DNA of 64,000 bases, taken from Bauldia sp. GTDB lineage: Bacteria > Pseudomonadota > Alphaproteobacteria > Rhizobiales > Kaistiaceae. The notes under the pieces were generated by a model, which was given only the letters and a program-made list of their open reading frames with translations, was not told the origin of the DNA and did not search any database. Both the position numbers and the translations under genes were made by a program. This document shows, in pieces, positions 43,328 to 50,788 of the stretch (within the stretch, counting starts at the first letter, position 1; each line of letters opens with the position of its first letter). The DNA lies in assembly GCA_026126025.1 (NCBI GenBank), contig JAHCJZ010000006.1, positions 62,001 through 126,000 on the forward strand. The letters are read 5' to 3'.

Positions 43328-43879
43328 TTACTCGATCATCCCCGCGGCGCCGCGGGAGAGGGCGGCGATGCCGGTGCGGCAGACCTCGACGAGGCCGAGT
43401 GGCCCCATGATGGCGATGAACTGCTCGATCTTCGAGGTCCGGCCGGTCAGCTCGAAGACGAAATAATCGACATTGGCGTCGATCACCGAGGCGCGGAACG
43501 CATCGGCGAGGCGCAGCGCCTCGACGCGCTTCTCCCCGGTTCCCGCGACCTTCACCAGCGCCAGCTCGCGCTCCAGCGCGCGGCCGTCGAGGGTGAGGTC
43601 GTTGACCGAATGGACCGGCACCATCCGCTCCAGCTGGTGCTTGATCTGCTCGATCACCGCTCTGACGCCGGTCGTGACGATGGTGATGCGCGAGATGTGC
43701 CGCGCATGGGAAGTCTCCGAGACCGTGAGGCTCTCGATGTTGTAGCCGCGGCCGGAGAAGAGGCCGATCACCCGGGCGAGGACGCCGGGCTCGTTGTCGA
43801 CCACCAGGGCGAGGGTGTGGGTCTCCTCGAGGTCGTGGCGTTCCTCGATGAAATAGGGCGAGGCCGGCTGCGGGTTCAT
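43328..43879 (-). CDS. ilvH: Acetolactate synthase small (regulatory) subunit
   Basis: A 183-residue regulatory subunit with an N-terminal ACT domain (THTLALVVDNEPGVLARVIG, LFSGRGYNIESLTVSETSHA, ARHISRITIVTTG) that binds valine and a C-terminal domain (GRTSKIEQFIAIMGPLGLVE). The ATG at 43879 (MNPQPASPYFIEERHD) fits the family; upstream codons are spurious. It activates and confers valine inhibition on the IlvB catalytic subunit. It starts one base after the stop of the YqhA-like gene. The usual direct ilvB-ilvH pairing is broken by three intervening genes. Confidence 0.95.
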   Translation of the reverse strand: MNPQPASPYFIEERHDLEETHTLALVVDNEPGVLARVIGLFSGRGYNIESLTVSETSHARHISRITIVTTGVRAVIEQIKHQLERMVPVHSVNDLTLDGRALERELALVKVAGTGEKRVEALRLADAFRASVIDANVDYFVFELTGRTSKIEQFIAIMGPLGLVEVCRTGIAALSRGAAGMIE

Positions 43880-43880
43880 C

Positions 43881-44531
43881 TCAATGGTCCGATGGCGGTG
43901 GGTCGGGCTGGGGCGGGGCTGGCGCGGGCGCATGATCCTCGCTGCTCTCATGGCCGAGCTCGAGGAGCCAGATGGAGCCGGCGAGGAGGACGATCGACAC
44001 CGGCAGCACCAGCATCACCCACTCGAACCGGCCGCCGGATTCCACCACGACGCGGGCGAAGATCACGACGAGGACGACGACCACCACTTCGGCGAGGATC
44101 TGCTTCAGCTGGCCGACGCCGCTGATCTTCATCCAGCTCGGCAGCACCGCGATCATCCGCGGCGGCAGGCGGAAGACGAAGCCGATGGCGATGGAATAGG
44201 CGAAGATCACCAGCACCACGCCGAACAGGAACGAATCGACCGCCTCAAGCACCTGCACGGTCACCTGGGTGACGTGGTGCTCTTCGTCGTCCTCGTCGGC
44301 AGCCGCGACGCCGACCGCGGGTTCCTCGGCATGGTCGTCGACGAGGGCGATCTCTTCGCCGCCGATGAGGGTGGTCCAGGCGTCGGCGAGGTGGAGCGTG
44401 CCCTGCCAGAACATCAGGAAGGCGCCGACCATGGCCCCGGCCGAGCCGATCAGCATGATGACGCGCAGCCAGAACAGGATGCGCAGGAACAAATTGATGC
44501 TGTTGCTCGCCTCGCCGCCGGTGTTCGCCAT
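43881..44531 (-). CDS. YqhA-family (UPF0114) membrane protein
   Basis: A 216-residue inner-membrane protein with four predicted helices. Signatures: NLFLRILFWLRVIMLIGSAG at the first helix, FLFGVVLVIFAYSIAIGFVF and RLPPRMIAVLPSWMKISGVG with QLKQ near the middle, then VVVVLVVIFARVVVESGGR. The SFLFGxxLxIFxYGIxxLF-like region and PxWMxIxxxDxLK-like motif are typical of UPF0114/YqhA. Function is unknown. An acidic loop rich in Asp/Glu/His sits between helices 2 and 3. It lies in the ilvB to ilvH interval, ending 1 base before ilvH. Confidence 0.87.
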   Translation of the reverse strand: MANTGGEASNSINLFLRILFWLRVIMLIGSAGAMVGAFLMFWQGTLHLADAWTTLIGGEEIALVDDHAEEPAVGVAAADEDDEEHHVTQVTVQVLEAVDSFLFGVVLVIFAYSIAIGFVFRLPPRMIAVLPSWMKISGVGQLKQILAEVVVVVLVVIFARVVVESGGRFEWVMLVLPVSIVLLAGSIWLLELGHESSEDHAPAPAPPQPDPPPSDH

Positions 44532-44548
44532 GTCGTCTCCCCTCCCGC

Positions 44549-44953
44549 TCAGTCCGCCGCCAACAGCCTTACCGCGGGCAGTCCGTCAATAGCGGCGGCG
44601 TGTCGCGCGAAATCCCTGTCGAAGGTGACGAACGCCTCCGCGCCGTCCGGTGCGACCGAGGCGTGAAGGGCGTCGGCGAAGTCGGCGCCCTCGGCCATGG
44701 CCTCCAAGGCCACCGCGACGGCTTGCCGCTGCGGGACGACGACCTCGCTCAGGCCGAGGAGGCGTTCAAGCCCCGCGGCGGTCTCGCGGCGGCCGATCTT
44801 GAACGATCCGCGCATGACCCACTCGGTCTCCAGGAGGACGGTGATGCCCACGAAGACGGACCCGCTCGCGAACACCTGGCGCGCCGCTTCTGTCTGGGGC
44901 GGGTGGTCCGGGATCAGGAACCGCACGACCACGTTGGTGTCGACCGCGATCAC
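44549..44953 (-). CDS. vapC: VapC toxin (PIN domain)
   Basis: A 134-residue PIN-domain RNase. Conserved acids: Asp5 in MIAVDTNVVVRFL, Glu in TVLLETEWVMRGS, Asp in GADFADALHA and Asp in AFVTFDRDFARH. The DTNVVVRFLIPDHPPQTEAA start and LLETEWVLR-like segment match a common alphaproteobacterial VapC subgroup. It overlaps the antitoxin stop by four bases (ATGA). The pair stands between ilvB and yqhA/ilvH. Confidence 0.93.
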   Translation of the reverse strand: MIAVDTNVVVRFLIPDHPPQTEAARQVFASGSVFVGITVLLETEWVMRGSFKIGRRETAAGLERLLGLSEVVVPQRQAVAVALEAMAEGADFADALHASVAPDGAEAFVTFDRDFARHAAAIDGLPAVRLLAAD

Positions 44954-45216
44954 CGGTTCTTCCGTTCCCAGCGGGCGCGCGCTTCCTCGAGCACAGCGCG
45001 GTCCATGTCCTCCAGCGTGATCGGCGGTCCGTCATATTTGATGCTCCCGGCTACCTCATCGATCGTCGTGGGCCGAATCGTGCGCGCCGGGCGAAGGAGC
45101 ACGGAGTGCCCCTTTACTTCGACCGAGAGGTTCGTCCCGGGCGGCCAGTCGAGCGCATCCCGTACGGACTTGGGAAGCACCACCTGTCCCTTGCTTGAAA
45201 CCTTCGTCGTTTCCAT
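44950..45216 (-). CDS. vapB: AbrB/MazE-type antitoxin of VapBC
   Basis: An 88-residue DNA-binding antitoxin with a swapped-hairpin AbrB domain: TTKVSSKGQVVLPKSVRDAL, DWPPGTNLSVEVKGHSVLLR. The C-terminal half (IKYDGPPITLEDMDRAVLEE, ARARWERK) is the toxin-binding tail. ATG 45216 is chosen because the family begins METTKVSSKGQ; the frame upstream to 45279 overlaps the ilvB 3' end and is unlikely. Two direct GGTAAGAC copies 11 bases apart lie 15-33 bases upstream as a possible operator. Confidence 0.93.
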   Translation of the reverse strand: METTKVSSKGQVVLPKSVRDALDWPPGTNLSVEVKGHSVLLRPARTIRPTTIDEVAGSIKYDGPPITLEDMDRAVLEEARARWERKNR

Positions 45217-45230
45217 CGCCAGAAATCCTC

Positions 45231-45249
45231 GGTAAGACGAAGGTAAGAC
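45231..45249. promoter_or_regulatory. Direct repeat, possible vapBC operator
   Basis: GGTAAGAC occurs at 45231-45238 and 45242-45249, an 11-base period equal to one helical turn, directly upstream of the antitoxin start. AbrB-like antitoxins commonly autoregulate. Confidence 0.45.
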
Positions 45250-45275
45250 ATAGAGCAGCCAACGCTTTCCGTCAA

Positions 45276-47045
45276 TCACACCAGGAGCTTGCCGGCGTCG
45301 TCGATGGCGGTGGCGATCTCCTCGTCGGGGATGTCCTCGCCGAGCAGCATCTCGTTATGCGCCTTGCCCGAGGGGATCATCGGGAAGCAGTTGGCGAGCA
45401 TCGCGACGCGGCAGTCGAACAGCACCGGGCGCTTGACGCTGATCATCTCGGCGATGGCGTCGTCGAGCTCGTCGGGCTTCTCGGCGCGGAAGCCGACGCA
45501 GCCATAGGCCTCGGCGAGCTTCACGAAGTCAGGCAGGGACTCCATGTAGCTGTGCGACAGCCGGTTGCCGTGGAGGAGCTGCTGCCACTGGCGGACCATG
45601 CCCATGTACTGGTTGTTGAGGATGAAAATCTTGACCGGCAGGTCGTGCTGCACAGCGGTCGACAGCTCCTGCATCGTCATCAGCACCGAGGCGTCGCCGG
45701 CGATGTCGATGACGAGCGAGTCCGGGTGCGCGGCCTGGATGCCGACCGCGGCGGGAAGGCCGAAGCCCATGGTGCCGAGGCCGCCCGAGGTGACCCAGCG
45801 GTTCGGCTCGTCGAAATGGAAGAACTGGGCGGCCCACATCTGGTGCTGGCCGACCTCGGTGGTGATGTAGGTGTCGTGGCCGCGGGTCGCGGCGAAGAGC
45901 CGCTCGACGGCGTATTGCGGCATGATCTCGTCGGCGCGCCTGCGGTAGGCGAGGCTCTTGCGGCCGCGCCAGGCGTCGATCTGCTGCCACCACGCCTTCA
46001 GCGCGGCCTTGTCGATCGCCGGCTTCTCGGCGCGCCACACCGTCAGCATGTCGGCGAGCACGTTTGCCACGTCGCCGATGATCGGGATGTCGACGCGCAC
46101 GTTCTTGTTGATCGACGACGGGTCGATGTCGATGTGGATCTTCTTCGAGCCCGGCGAGAAGGCGTCGAGCCGTCCGGTGATGCGGTCGTCGAAGCGGGCG
46201 CCGACCGCGACCATCACGTCGCAATCATGCATGGCGTTGTTCGCCTCGAAGGTGCCGTGCATGCCGAGCATGCCCAGCCATTGCGGGTCGGAGGCCGGGA
46301 AGGCGCCGAGGCCCATCAGCGTGGAGGTGACCGGGAAGCCGGTCAGCTTCGCCAGCTCGCGCAGGAGCCGCGTCGCCTCCGGGCCGGAATTGATGACGCC
46401 GCCGCCGGTGTAGAAGACCGGCCGCTTCGCGCCGGCCAAGAGCGCCACAGCGGCGCGGATGCGCTCGGAATCGCCCTTCACCCGCGGGTGGTAGGTCTTG
46501 TGCTCGATGTTCTTCGGGCCGACATAGATTCCGGTCGCGAACTGGATGTTCTTCGGGATGTCGACCACCACCGGGCCGGGGCGGCCATGGGTGGCGACGT
46601 AGAACGCCTCGTGGAGGATGCGCGGCAGCTCCTCGATGCTCTTCACCAGCCAGTTGTGCTTGGTCGACGGCCGGGTGATGCCGACCGTGTCGCATTCCTG
46701 GAAGGCGTCCGAGCCGATGAGGTGGGTCGCGACCTGCCCGGTGATGCAGACCATCGGGATGGAGTCCATCAGCGCGTCGGTCAGCGGCGTCACCATGTTG
46801 GTGGCGCCCGGGCCGGAGGTGACGACCACGACACCGGGCTTGCCGGTGGAGCGGGCATAGCCCTCGGCCGCATGGCCCGCGCCCTGCTCGTGGCGGACCA
46901 GGATGTGCTTCACCCGGTCCTGGTCCTCGAAGAGGGCGTCATAGATCGGCAGCACCGCGCCGCCGGGATAGCCGAAGACGACCTCGACGCCATGATCCTC
47001 CAGCGCCTGGAGGACCATCTGGGCACCCGTCATCCGCTTTTCCAT
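45276..47045 (-). CDS. ilvB: Acetolactate synthase large (catalytic) subunit
   Basis: A 589-residue thiamine-diphosphate enzyme making acetolactate and acetohydroxybutyrate for valine, leucine and isoleucine. The N-terminal catalytic Glu lies in DRVKHILVRHEQGAGHAAEG, the pyrimidine-binding region in YARSTGKPGVVVVTSGPGAT, FAD-region motifs in GMHGTFEANNAMHDCDVMVA, and the TPP motif in IAGDASVLMTMQELSTAV...LNNQYMGMVRQWQ. It is preceded by a leader peptide and attenuator hairpin (47084-47190), so it is regulated by charged branched-chain tRNAs. Its regulatory subunit ilvH lies downstream beyond vapBC and yqhA. Confidence 0.97.
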   Translation of the reverse strand: MEKRMTGAQMVLQALEDHGVEVVFGYPGGAVLPIYDALFEDQDRVKHILVRHEQGAGHAAEGYARSTGKPGVVVVTSGPGATNMVTPLTDALMDSIPMVCITGQVATHLIGSDAFQECDTVGITRPSTKHNWLVKSIEELPRILHEAFYVATHGRPGPVVVDIPKNIQFATGIYVGPKNIEHKTYHPRVKGDSERIRAAVALLAGAKRPVFYTGGGVINSGPEATRLLRELAKLTGFPVTSTLMGLGAFPASDPQWLGMLGMHGTFEANNAMHDCDVMVAVGARFDDRITGRLDAFSPGSKKIHIDIDPSSINKNVRVDIPIIGDVANVLADMLTVWRAEKPAIDKAALKAWWQQIDAWRGRKSLAYRRRADEIMPQYAVERLFAATRGHDTYITTEVGQHQMWAAQFFHFDEPNRWVTSGGLGTMGFGLPAAVGIQAAHPDSLVIDIAGDASVLMTMQELSTAVQHDLPVKIFILNNQYMGMVRQWQQLLHGNRLSHSYMESLPDFVKLAEAYGCVGFRAEKPDELDDAIAEMISVKRPVLFDCRVAMLANCFPMIPSGKAHNEMLLGEDIPDEEIATAIDDAGKLLV

Positions 47046-47083
47046 CGTCGTTCTCCACCTGCCGGCCGCGCCGGAAAAACCAA

Positions 47084-47107
47084 CAAAAAAGGGCCTCGCG
47101 GGCCCTT
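47084..47107 (-). terminator. Attenuator terminator upstream of ilvB
   Basis: On the minus strand AGGGCC and GGCCCT pair across CGCGA and are followed by a run of six or seven T. It lies between the leader peptide and ilvB. A competing 8-bp stem (AGCGCACC at 47162-47155 with GGTGCGCT at 47121-47114) spans the end of the leader reading frame. Confidence 0.9.
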
Positions 47108-47139
47108 GGATTCAGCGCACCATCCCTGGCGACGGCCGG

Positions 47140-47190
47140 TCAGGCCATCGTGACGGTGCGCTCCGATACTACGATGAGAGTCCGGATCAC
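47140..47190 (-). CDS. ilvB leader peptide (16 residues, Ile/Leu/Val-rich)
   Basis: GTG at 47190, preceded by GAGGAG, opens a 16-codon frame encoding MIRTLIVVSERTVTMA and a TGA. It contains two Ile, one Leu and three Val codons, clustered as LIVV, before the pause hairpin. When branched-chain aminoacyl-tRNA is scarce, ribosome stalling here should prevent terminator formation. The design is the classical ilv attenuator known in Proteobacteria; function here is inferred from the layout. Confidence 0.88.
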   Translation of the reverse strand: MIRTLIVVSERTVTMA

Positions 47191-47219
47191 GGGTCGCTCT
47201 CCTCAGGAATGGTGGCGGG

Positions 47220-47249
47220 AAAATAGGCGCGCGGGGGCAGGGGCGTCAA
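47220..47249 (-). promoter_or_regulatory. Promoter of the ilvB leader
   Basis: Minus-strand TTGACG (47249-47244) and TATTTT (47225-47220) are 18 bases apart and sit about 30 bases upstream of the leader-peptide start, a near-consensus sigma-70 arrangement. Confidence 0.75.
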
Positions 47250-47290
47250 GGGAGGGGCGCGGGGCGTGGGGTAGTGCCTCAGTTTGAAAT

Positions 47291-47692
47291 CTAAGCGTCT
47301 CCAAGCGCCTTCCGGCGAAGCCACGCCTCGGCGCGTTCGTGGTTCACCGCCCACACGCCAGACCCTTTTCCACCGAATGGATAGAACAGCCCGTCTTCCT
47401 GGCCGCGACCGCTCTTTTTGAAGACTTCCGACTCCACGTTGTACGCATTGAAGGCCGCCTGGACGGCTTGATCAAATCGCCTTGGAATGGGCAGGCCGAC
47501 AGGGTTTCTAAGAGACCAAACGCGGTCAAGAACGTACTGTCTCCTCAGCCCCTTTGGGTACGGCCAGAGAACCCGGATCAGGTCTCGGGCCCAAGGGTTG
47601 TCGTGTCGAAGCTTCCTAGCTTGTGCTTGCTTCTCCAGCTCGGCAAGCGCTTCCTCAAGCCAATTCTCATCAAGGTGCGGAAGGTCGGCCAT
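47291..47692 (-). CDS. Hypothetical protein of the accessory islet
   Basis: A 133-residue protein, unrecognised. The N-terminus is acidic and helical (LPHLDENWLEEALAELEKQA), and the middle is basic with several Trp (DNPWARDLIRVLWPYPKGLR, RVWSLRNPVGLPIPRRFDQA). The C-terminus (GRGQEDGLFYPFGGKGSGVW, AVNHERAEAWLRRK) recalls small proteins associated with restriction or phage regions. The codon use and base composition look less GC-rich than the flanking core genes, in line with an accessory origin. No neighbour is co-directional nearby except ilvB. Confidence 0.6.
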   Translation of the reverse strand: MADLPHLDENWLEEALAELEKQAQARKLRHDNPWARDLIRVLWPYPKGLRRQYVLDRVWSLRNPVGLPIPRRFDQAVQAAFNAYNVESEVFKKSGRGQEDGLFYPFGGKGSGVWAVNHERAEAWLRRKALGDA

Positions 47693-47761
47693 GGGTGGTG
47701 CGCTCTCGACTGTTCGCCGATATGCTTAGCGGCAGGCATTTACACTGAGATATTACCCGGC

Positions 47762-47997
47762 GTGGCCGAAACTCCCAAGCGCCCCCGCGACCCCAACCAG
47801 CTCGGCAAGCTGATCGTCAATCTATCGACCGGCGAGGCCGATGGGTGATACCAGTCGAGCAGCCGAAGAACGAAGCGGCCGCCGCATTGGGGCGGATGGG
47901 TGAGGCCGCTCGCGCCAATGCGATGACGCCGGAGCGCCAGGCCGAAACTGCGAAGAAAGCCGCGGAAAGTCGCTGGAAAGCCACGCCCATGGAATAA
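47762..47997 (+). pseudogene. Frameshifted small basic protein gene (two overlapping ORFs)
   Basis: ORF 1 (GTG 47762 to TGA 47848, 28 residues) reads AETPKRPRDPNQLGKLIVNL and STGEADG. ORF 2 (GTG 47845 to TAA 47997, 50 residues) continues with QPKNEAAAALGRMGEAARAN and MTPERQAETAKKAAESRWK. Together these match, in order, a widespread small Rhizobiales protein with KRPRDxNQxAKxIVDxATGE then AAAxLGRxGGxxRAxxxTPExRxEIAxKAAxxRW. The two halves are in different frames and overlap by GTGA, so a single-base change has split the gene, or the halves are translated by coupling. Family memory only; no search was made. Confidence 0.6.
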
Positions 47998-48068
47998 TTT
48001 TCGGAATAAAATTATTGAATCTCGTCCGAATCGGTGTAGCCTCTTCCGTCAGCGAAAGGAGGGCGCAC

Positions 48069-48617
48069 ATGCCCGAGCAGACGATGGACGAGATTCTTTC
48101 TGCGATCGGCGACGCGCATCTGATTGCCTTCGAGGAGATCGCGCGTGAGGCTCATAGGAAGTACCGCGGTTATGACGCTGCGATCTTGATCGAGCTCGAT
48201 GTCCGGGCCCAGGCTGCGTGCACCTATGCCCACATGCAGGCCGGGGCCGACCGGCGGTTTCTCGACCAACCTGGCATTCGGCTGTTCGATATTCGCGGAC
48301 TGAAGCTCTGGCACTTCGAAACCGCTAACGTCGTCGTCCGACTCAAGAAGATGGACGAGGATGGACGGTCACGCAGCTATCCGACGAAGCAGGCCAAGGA
48401 CTTCGACAACCAGCTTGAGCTGCCGGGCCTTCCTGCAGCTCCTGTCCGATTGACGGCGGGGTACCTGCTAGACCGGACCGGGACACAGATTGAACGGGCG
48501 CAGATCGCCCGCCCGATCGGAAAGCGGACGGAATGGTGTGCGGCGATTCTGCCCGCTGACCAGCGCACGGCAGGTGAACGCGTCTGGGAGGACGTGACGC
48601 GGCAAGCTCGCTTCTAG
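48069..48617 (+). CDS. Unknown partner protein of the XRE-ImmA/IrrE gene
   Basis: A 182-residue protein from ATG 48069, which has AGGAGG at good spacing. I do not recognise it. It is largely alpha/beta: MDEILSAIGDAHLIAFEEIA, HRKYRGYDAAILIELDVRAQ, RLFDIRGLKLWHFETANVVV, then an acidic basic-alternating middle and a C-terminus with IGKRTEWCAAILPADQRTAG. It ends 9 bases before the XRE-ImmA/IrrE gene on the same strand, so the two almost certainly form one operon. Such operons are found as toxin-antitoxin-like or stress modules; here the smaller protein would be the effector, but this is inference. Confidence 0.7.
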   Translation: MPEQTMDEILSAIGDAHLIAFEEIAREAHRKYRGYDAAILIELDVRAQAACTYAHMQAGADRRFLDQPGIRLFDIRGLKLWHFETANVVVRLKKMDEDGRSRSYPTKQAKDFDNQLELPGLPAAPVRLTAGYLLDRTGTQIERAQIARPIGKRTEWCAAILPADQRTAGERVWEDVTRQARF

Positions 48618-48626
48618 TAGCAGCAG

Positions 48627-49730
48627 ATGGAACGCTTCAATCACCATATGATGACCTTGGCCCGCGATGTGCGTGGGCTGACACAAGCTGAATTGTCGGC
48701 CCGACTGGGCGTAGGCCAAGGCACTGTCTCAAAGTACGAAGCCGGGCTTCACGAGCCGCCAACCGACTTCGTTGACGCGCTCGCAAACGAGTTGGCATTT
48801 GAGCGGACGTTGTTCTTTGAGCCGGGTCGACCTTATGGGTTGCCTCCCTTTCACTTCCGGCGACGCAAGAAGCTGGGAGCCAAGGCGCTGGCGCGCATCA
48901 TCGCGGAGATGAACATTCGGCGGATGCACATCGCCAAGATGCTTACTTCATTCGGCTGGAGGACCAACACATTCATCCCGGAGATTGACCCGGACGAATA
49001 TCGAGGCAGGGGTACTGGTGTCATCACGCCCGACGAGGCCGCCCGAATTATCCGCGAGATGTGGATGCTTCCGCCCGGCCCAATCCACAGCATGGTGGAT
49101 CTGATTGAGAGCAACGGCGGTATCGTCATCCCGTGCGACTTCGGAACCGACCTCGTCGACGCGATGAGTCAGCGTATCGACGGAATGCCGGTCCTCTTCT
49201 TCGTCAACGTTCATGCCCCTGCCGACCGTTTACGGCACACGCTGGCGCACGAACTTGGCCACATGGTGCTGCACACCATCACCGTGAAGAGTGACGAGGA
49301 GATGGAGGACGAGGCGGACGCATTCGCAGGGGCGTTTCTGCTTCCTGCCGATGAAATACGGCCTCAATTTCGTAAGTTCGACCTTCGACAACTTGCTAAC
49401 CTCAAGGTCTACTGGAAAGTTTCGATGGCATCGCTTGCCATGAGGGCAAGCAAACTCAACGCGATAACCCCATACCAGGGCAAGATGTTTTGGATCGAGA
49501 TGGGGAGGCTCGGGTACCGGAAGAGGGAGCCCAACGAGCCGCCGAAGGAACCGCCGAAGCTGCTTCGCCAAATGGTCGCCTTCCATATGAAGAAGCTCGG
49601 ATACTCGGTTGGTGAGATGGCCAGCCTTCTTCATCTTAAGGTGGCCGGGTTCGAAGAAATGTATCGAGACGAGATTCTTGGCGATCCGCAGGGGCCAGGA
49701 ACGGCGCCGCGCCTGCGCCTCGTGAAGTGA
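48627..49730 (+). CDS. XRE-family HTH plus ImmA/IrrE metallopeptidase
   Basis: A 367-residue two-domain protein. Residues 8-65 form an XRE/Cro HTH (LARDVRGLTQAELSARLGVG, QGTVSKYEAGLHEPP). A middle region leads to the ImmA/IrrE (DUF955, COG2856) zinc peptidase at about residues 145-260: GPIHSMVDLIESNGGIVIPC, then HTLAHELGHMVLH with the HExxH zinc motif and downstream Glu in EDEADAFAGAFLLP. The C-terminal 100 residues are helical. Relatives either cleave a phage or stress repressor or act as antitoxins. Its operon partner is the unknown 48069 gene. The start ATG at 48627 lies 10 bases after the partner's stop. Confidence 0.9.
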   Translation: MERFNHHMMTLARDVRGLTQAELSARLGVGQGTVSKYEAGLHEPPTDFVDALANELAFERTLFFEPGRPYGLPPFHFRRRKKLGAKALARIIAEMNIRRMHIAKMLTSFGWRTNTFIPEIDPDEYRGRGTGVITPDEAARIIREMWMLPPGPIHSMVDLIESNGGIVIPCDFGTDLVDAMSQRIDGMPVLFFVNVHAPADRLRHTLAHELGHMVLHTITVKSDEEMEDEADAFAGAFLLPADEIRPQFRKFDLRQLANLKVYWKVSMASLAMRASKLNAITPYQGKMFWIEMGRLGYRKREPNEPPKEPPKLLRQMVAFHMKKLGYSVGEMASLLHLKVAGFEEMYRDEILGDPQGPGTAPRLRLVK

Positions 49731-49756
49731 ACTTCGTGGAACGATTCGCTCGTCAG

Positions 49757-49850
49757 GGCGCTGGTCGCGCGTGGAGCGTCGCTGCGCGACGAGTCTGGCG
49801 CTGGGTCCCGGATCACGCGATGCGGCTGCGCCGCACGCTGTCCGGGATGA
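49757..49850. repeat. Palindromic repeat, family D copy 1
   Basis: GGCGCTGGTCGCGC then GCGTCGCTGCGCGACG, CCGGATCACGCGATGCGGC and GCACGCTGTCCGGGATGA, containing several nested palindromes. Copy 2 is at 50328. Both lie just past the 3' end of a member of the small-protein pair. Confidence 0.75.
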
Positions 49851-49898
49851 CCGGGGGTGGGACCCGGCGAGAGACTGAGAGACGCTGTGTCGGCGGGC

Positions 49899-50180
49899 TC
49901 AGTCGCCGTCCTCGTTCTCCATCGCCAGCGACGATTTGAGCTTGTACGCGTCGGCGTCGAACTCGACGGCTTCTGTGACCGCCGCGCGGACGAGGCGCGG
50001 GATGGGTTTGCGCTCCTCGTCGATCTCCAGCGTCGTGAAGCCGGCCGCGGCGGCCTCCGCGAACAGTTGCTCCGTCAGCCGCTCGGCCCGCGCGTCGTCG
50101 CTCTCGATGTCGGTGTTGGAGTGCGGGTTGACGTTCTCCTCGATCCAGGTCTCGACCCACCTCTGGAAGCGCTTGCTCAT
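49899..50180 (-). CDS. Small DUF768-like protein, copy 1
   Basis: A 93-residue protein starting at ATG 50180 (MSKRFQRWVETWIEENVNPH). The body has RAERLTEQLFAEAAAAGFTT and LEIDEERKPIPRLVRAAVTE. It is paralogous to the gene at 50471, with which it shares MSKRF, W(I)xDN, and the LxxxLxxxAAxxGFxxxEI pattern. The fold is predicted helical and resembles DUF768-type small proteins of Rhizobiales, function unknown. The open frame upstream of 50180 is not used. Confidence 0.7.
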   Translation of the reverse strand: MSKRFQRWVETWIEENVNPHSNTDIESDDARAERLTEQLFAEAAAAGFTTLEIDEERKPIPRLVRAAVTEAVEFDADAYKLKSSLAMENEDGD

Positions 50181-50327
50181 GATCGCGTGCCCTTCTCCTG
50201 CGTCGCCTTCGGGGGCCGGCGTCCCCGGCCTGCTGTTAGACGCGAGCTTACGCCGGGAGTTCCCGCTTCGCACGGTCCGAGGTGCCGAATACGGCTGGTG
50301 AGGCTGAAGTGGCCGGTTTCGCCCGCT

Positions 50328-50421
50328 GGCGCTGGTCGCGCAGAGGGCGTCGCTGCGCGACGGGTCTTACGCTGGATTCCCGATCACGCGATGGCGCTGC
50401 GCGCCACGCTGCCGGGAATGA
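50328..50421. repeat. Palindromic repeat, family D copy 2
   Basis: GGCGCTGGTCGCGCAG, GCGTCGCTGCGCGACG, CCCGATCACGCGATGGCGC and CCACGCTGCCGGGAATGA, about 80 percent like copy 1 by eye. Confidence 0.75.
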
Positions 50422-50470
50422 GCGGAGGATGGGCGAGCATTGGGGCCGTCTCCCATCCGACCGCTTCGAG

Positions 50471-50725
50471 CTAGTCGTCGCCGGCGCGGAAGCGGTCGAG
50501 GTCGGGGTCCCTGCGGGTGGCGGTGGCCGTCTCGATCAGCGGGAGGAGGCGGTGGCAGTCTTCTTCGATCTCCTTCTGGGCGAAGCCGGATAGGGCGGCA
50601 AGGTCGAGGAGCGCGCGGGTGATGCGCTCGTTCCGCGACGTGGCGTCCTCGAGGTCGGGGTTGAGGGGCGGGCGGACATTGTCCGCGATCCAGTCCTCGG
50701 CGAAGCGCATGAACCGCTTGCTCAT
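50471..50725 (-). CDS. Small DUF768-like protein, copy 2
   Basis: An 84-residue paralogue of the protein encoded at 49899-50180. It starts MSKRFMRFAEDWIADNVRPP and continues with RNERITRALLDLAALSGFAQ and KEIEEDCHRLLPLIETATAT. The ATG is preceded by AAGGAGG. With copy 1 and the two family D repeats it makes an apparent tandem duplication of about 570 bases. Function unknown. Confidence 0.72.
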   Translation of the reverse strand: MSKRFMRFAEDWIADNVRPPLNPDLEDATSRNERITRALLDLAALSGFAQKEIEEDCHRLLPLIETATATRRDPDLDRFRAGDD

Positions 50726-50788
50726 GGGGCCTCCTTGCGGCGCTCGCGTGACAGGGACGGCGCATAAACGCGCCGCCCGCCGGGCGGG

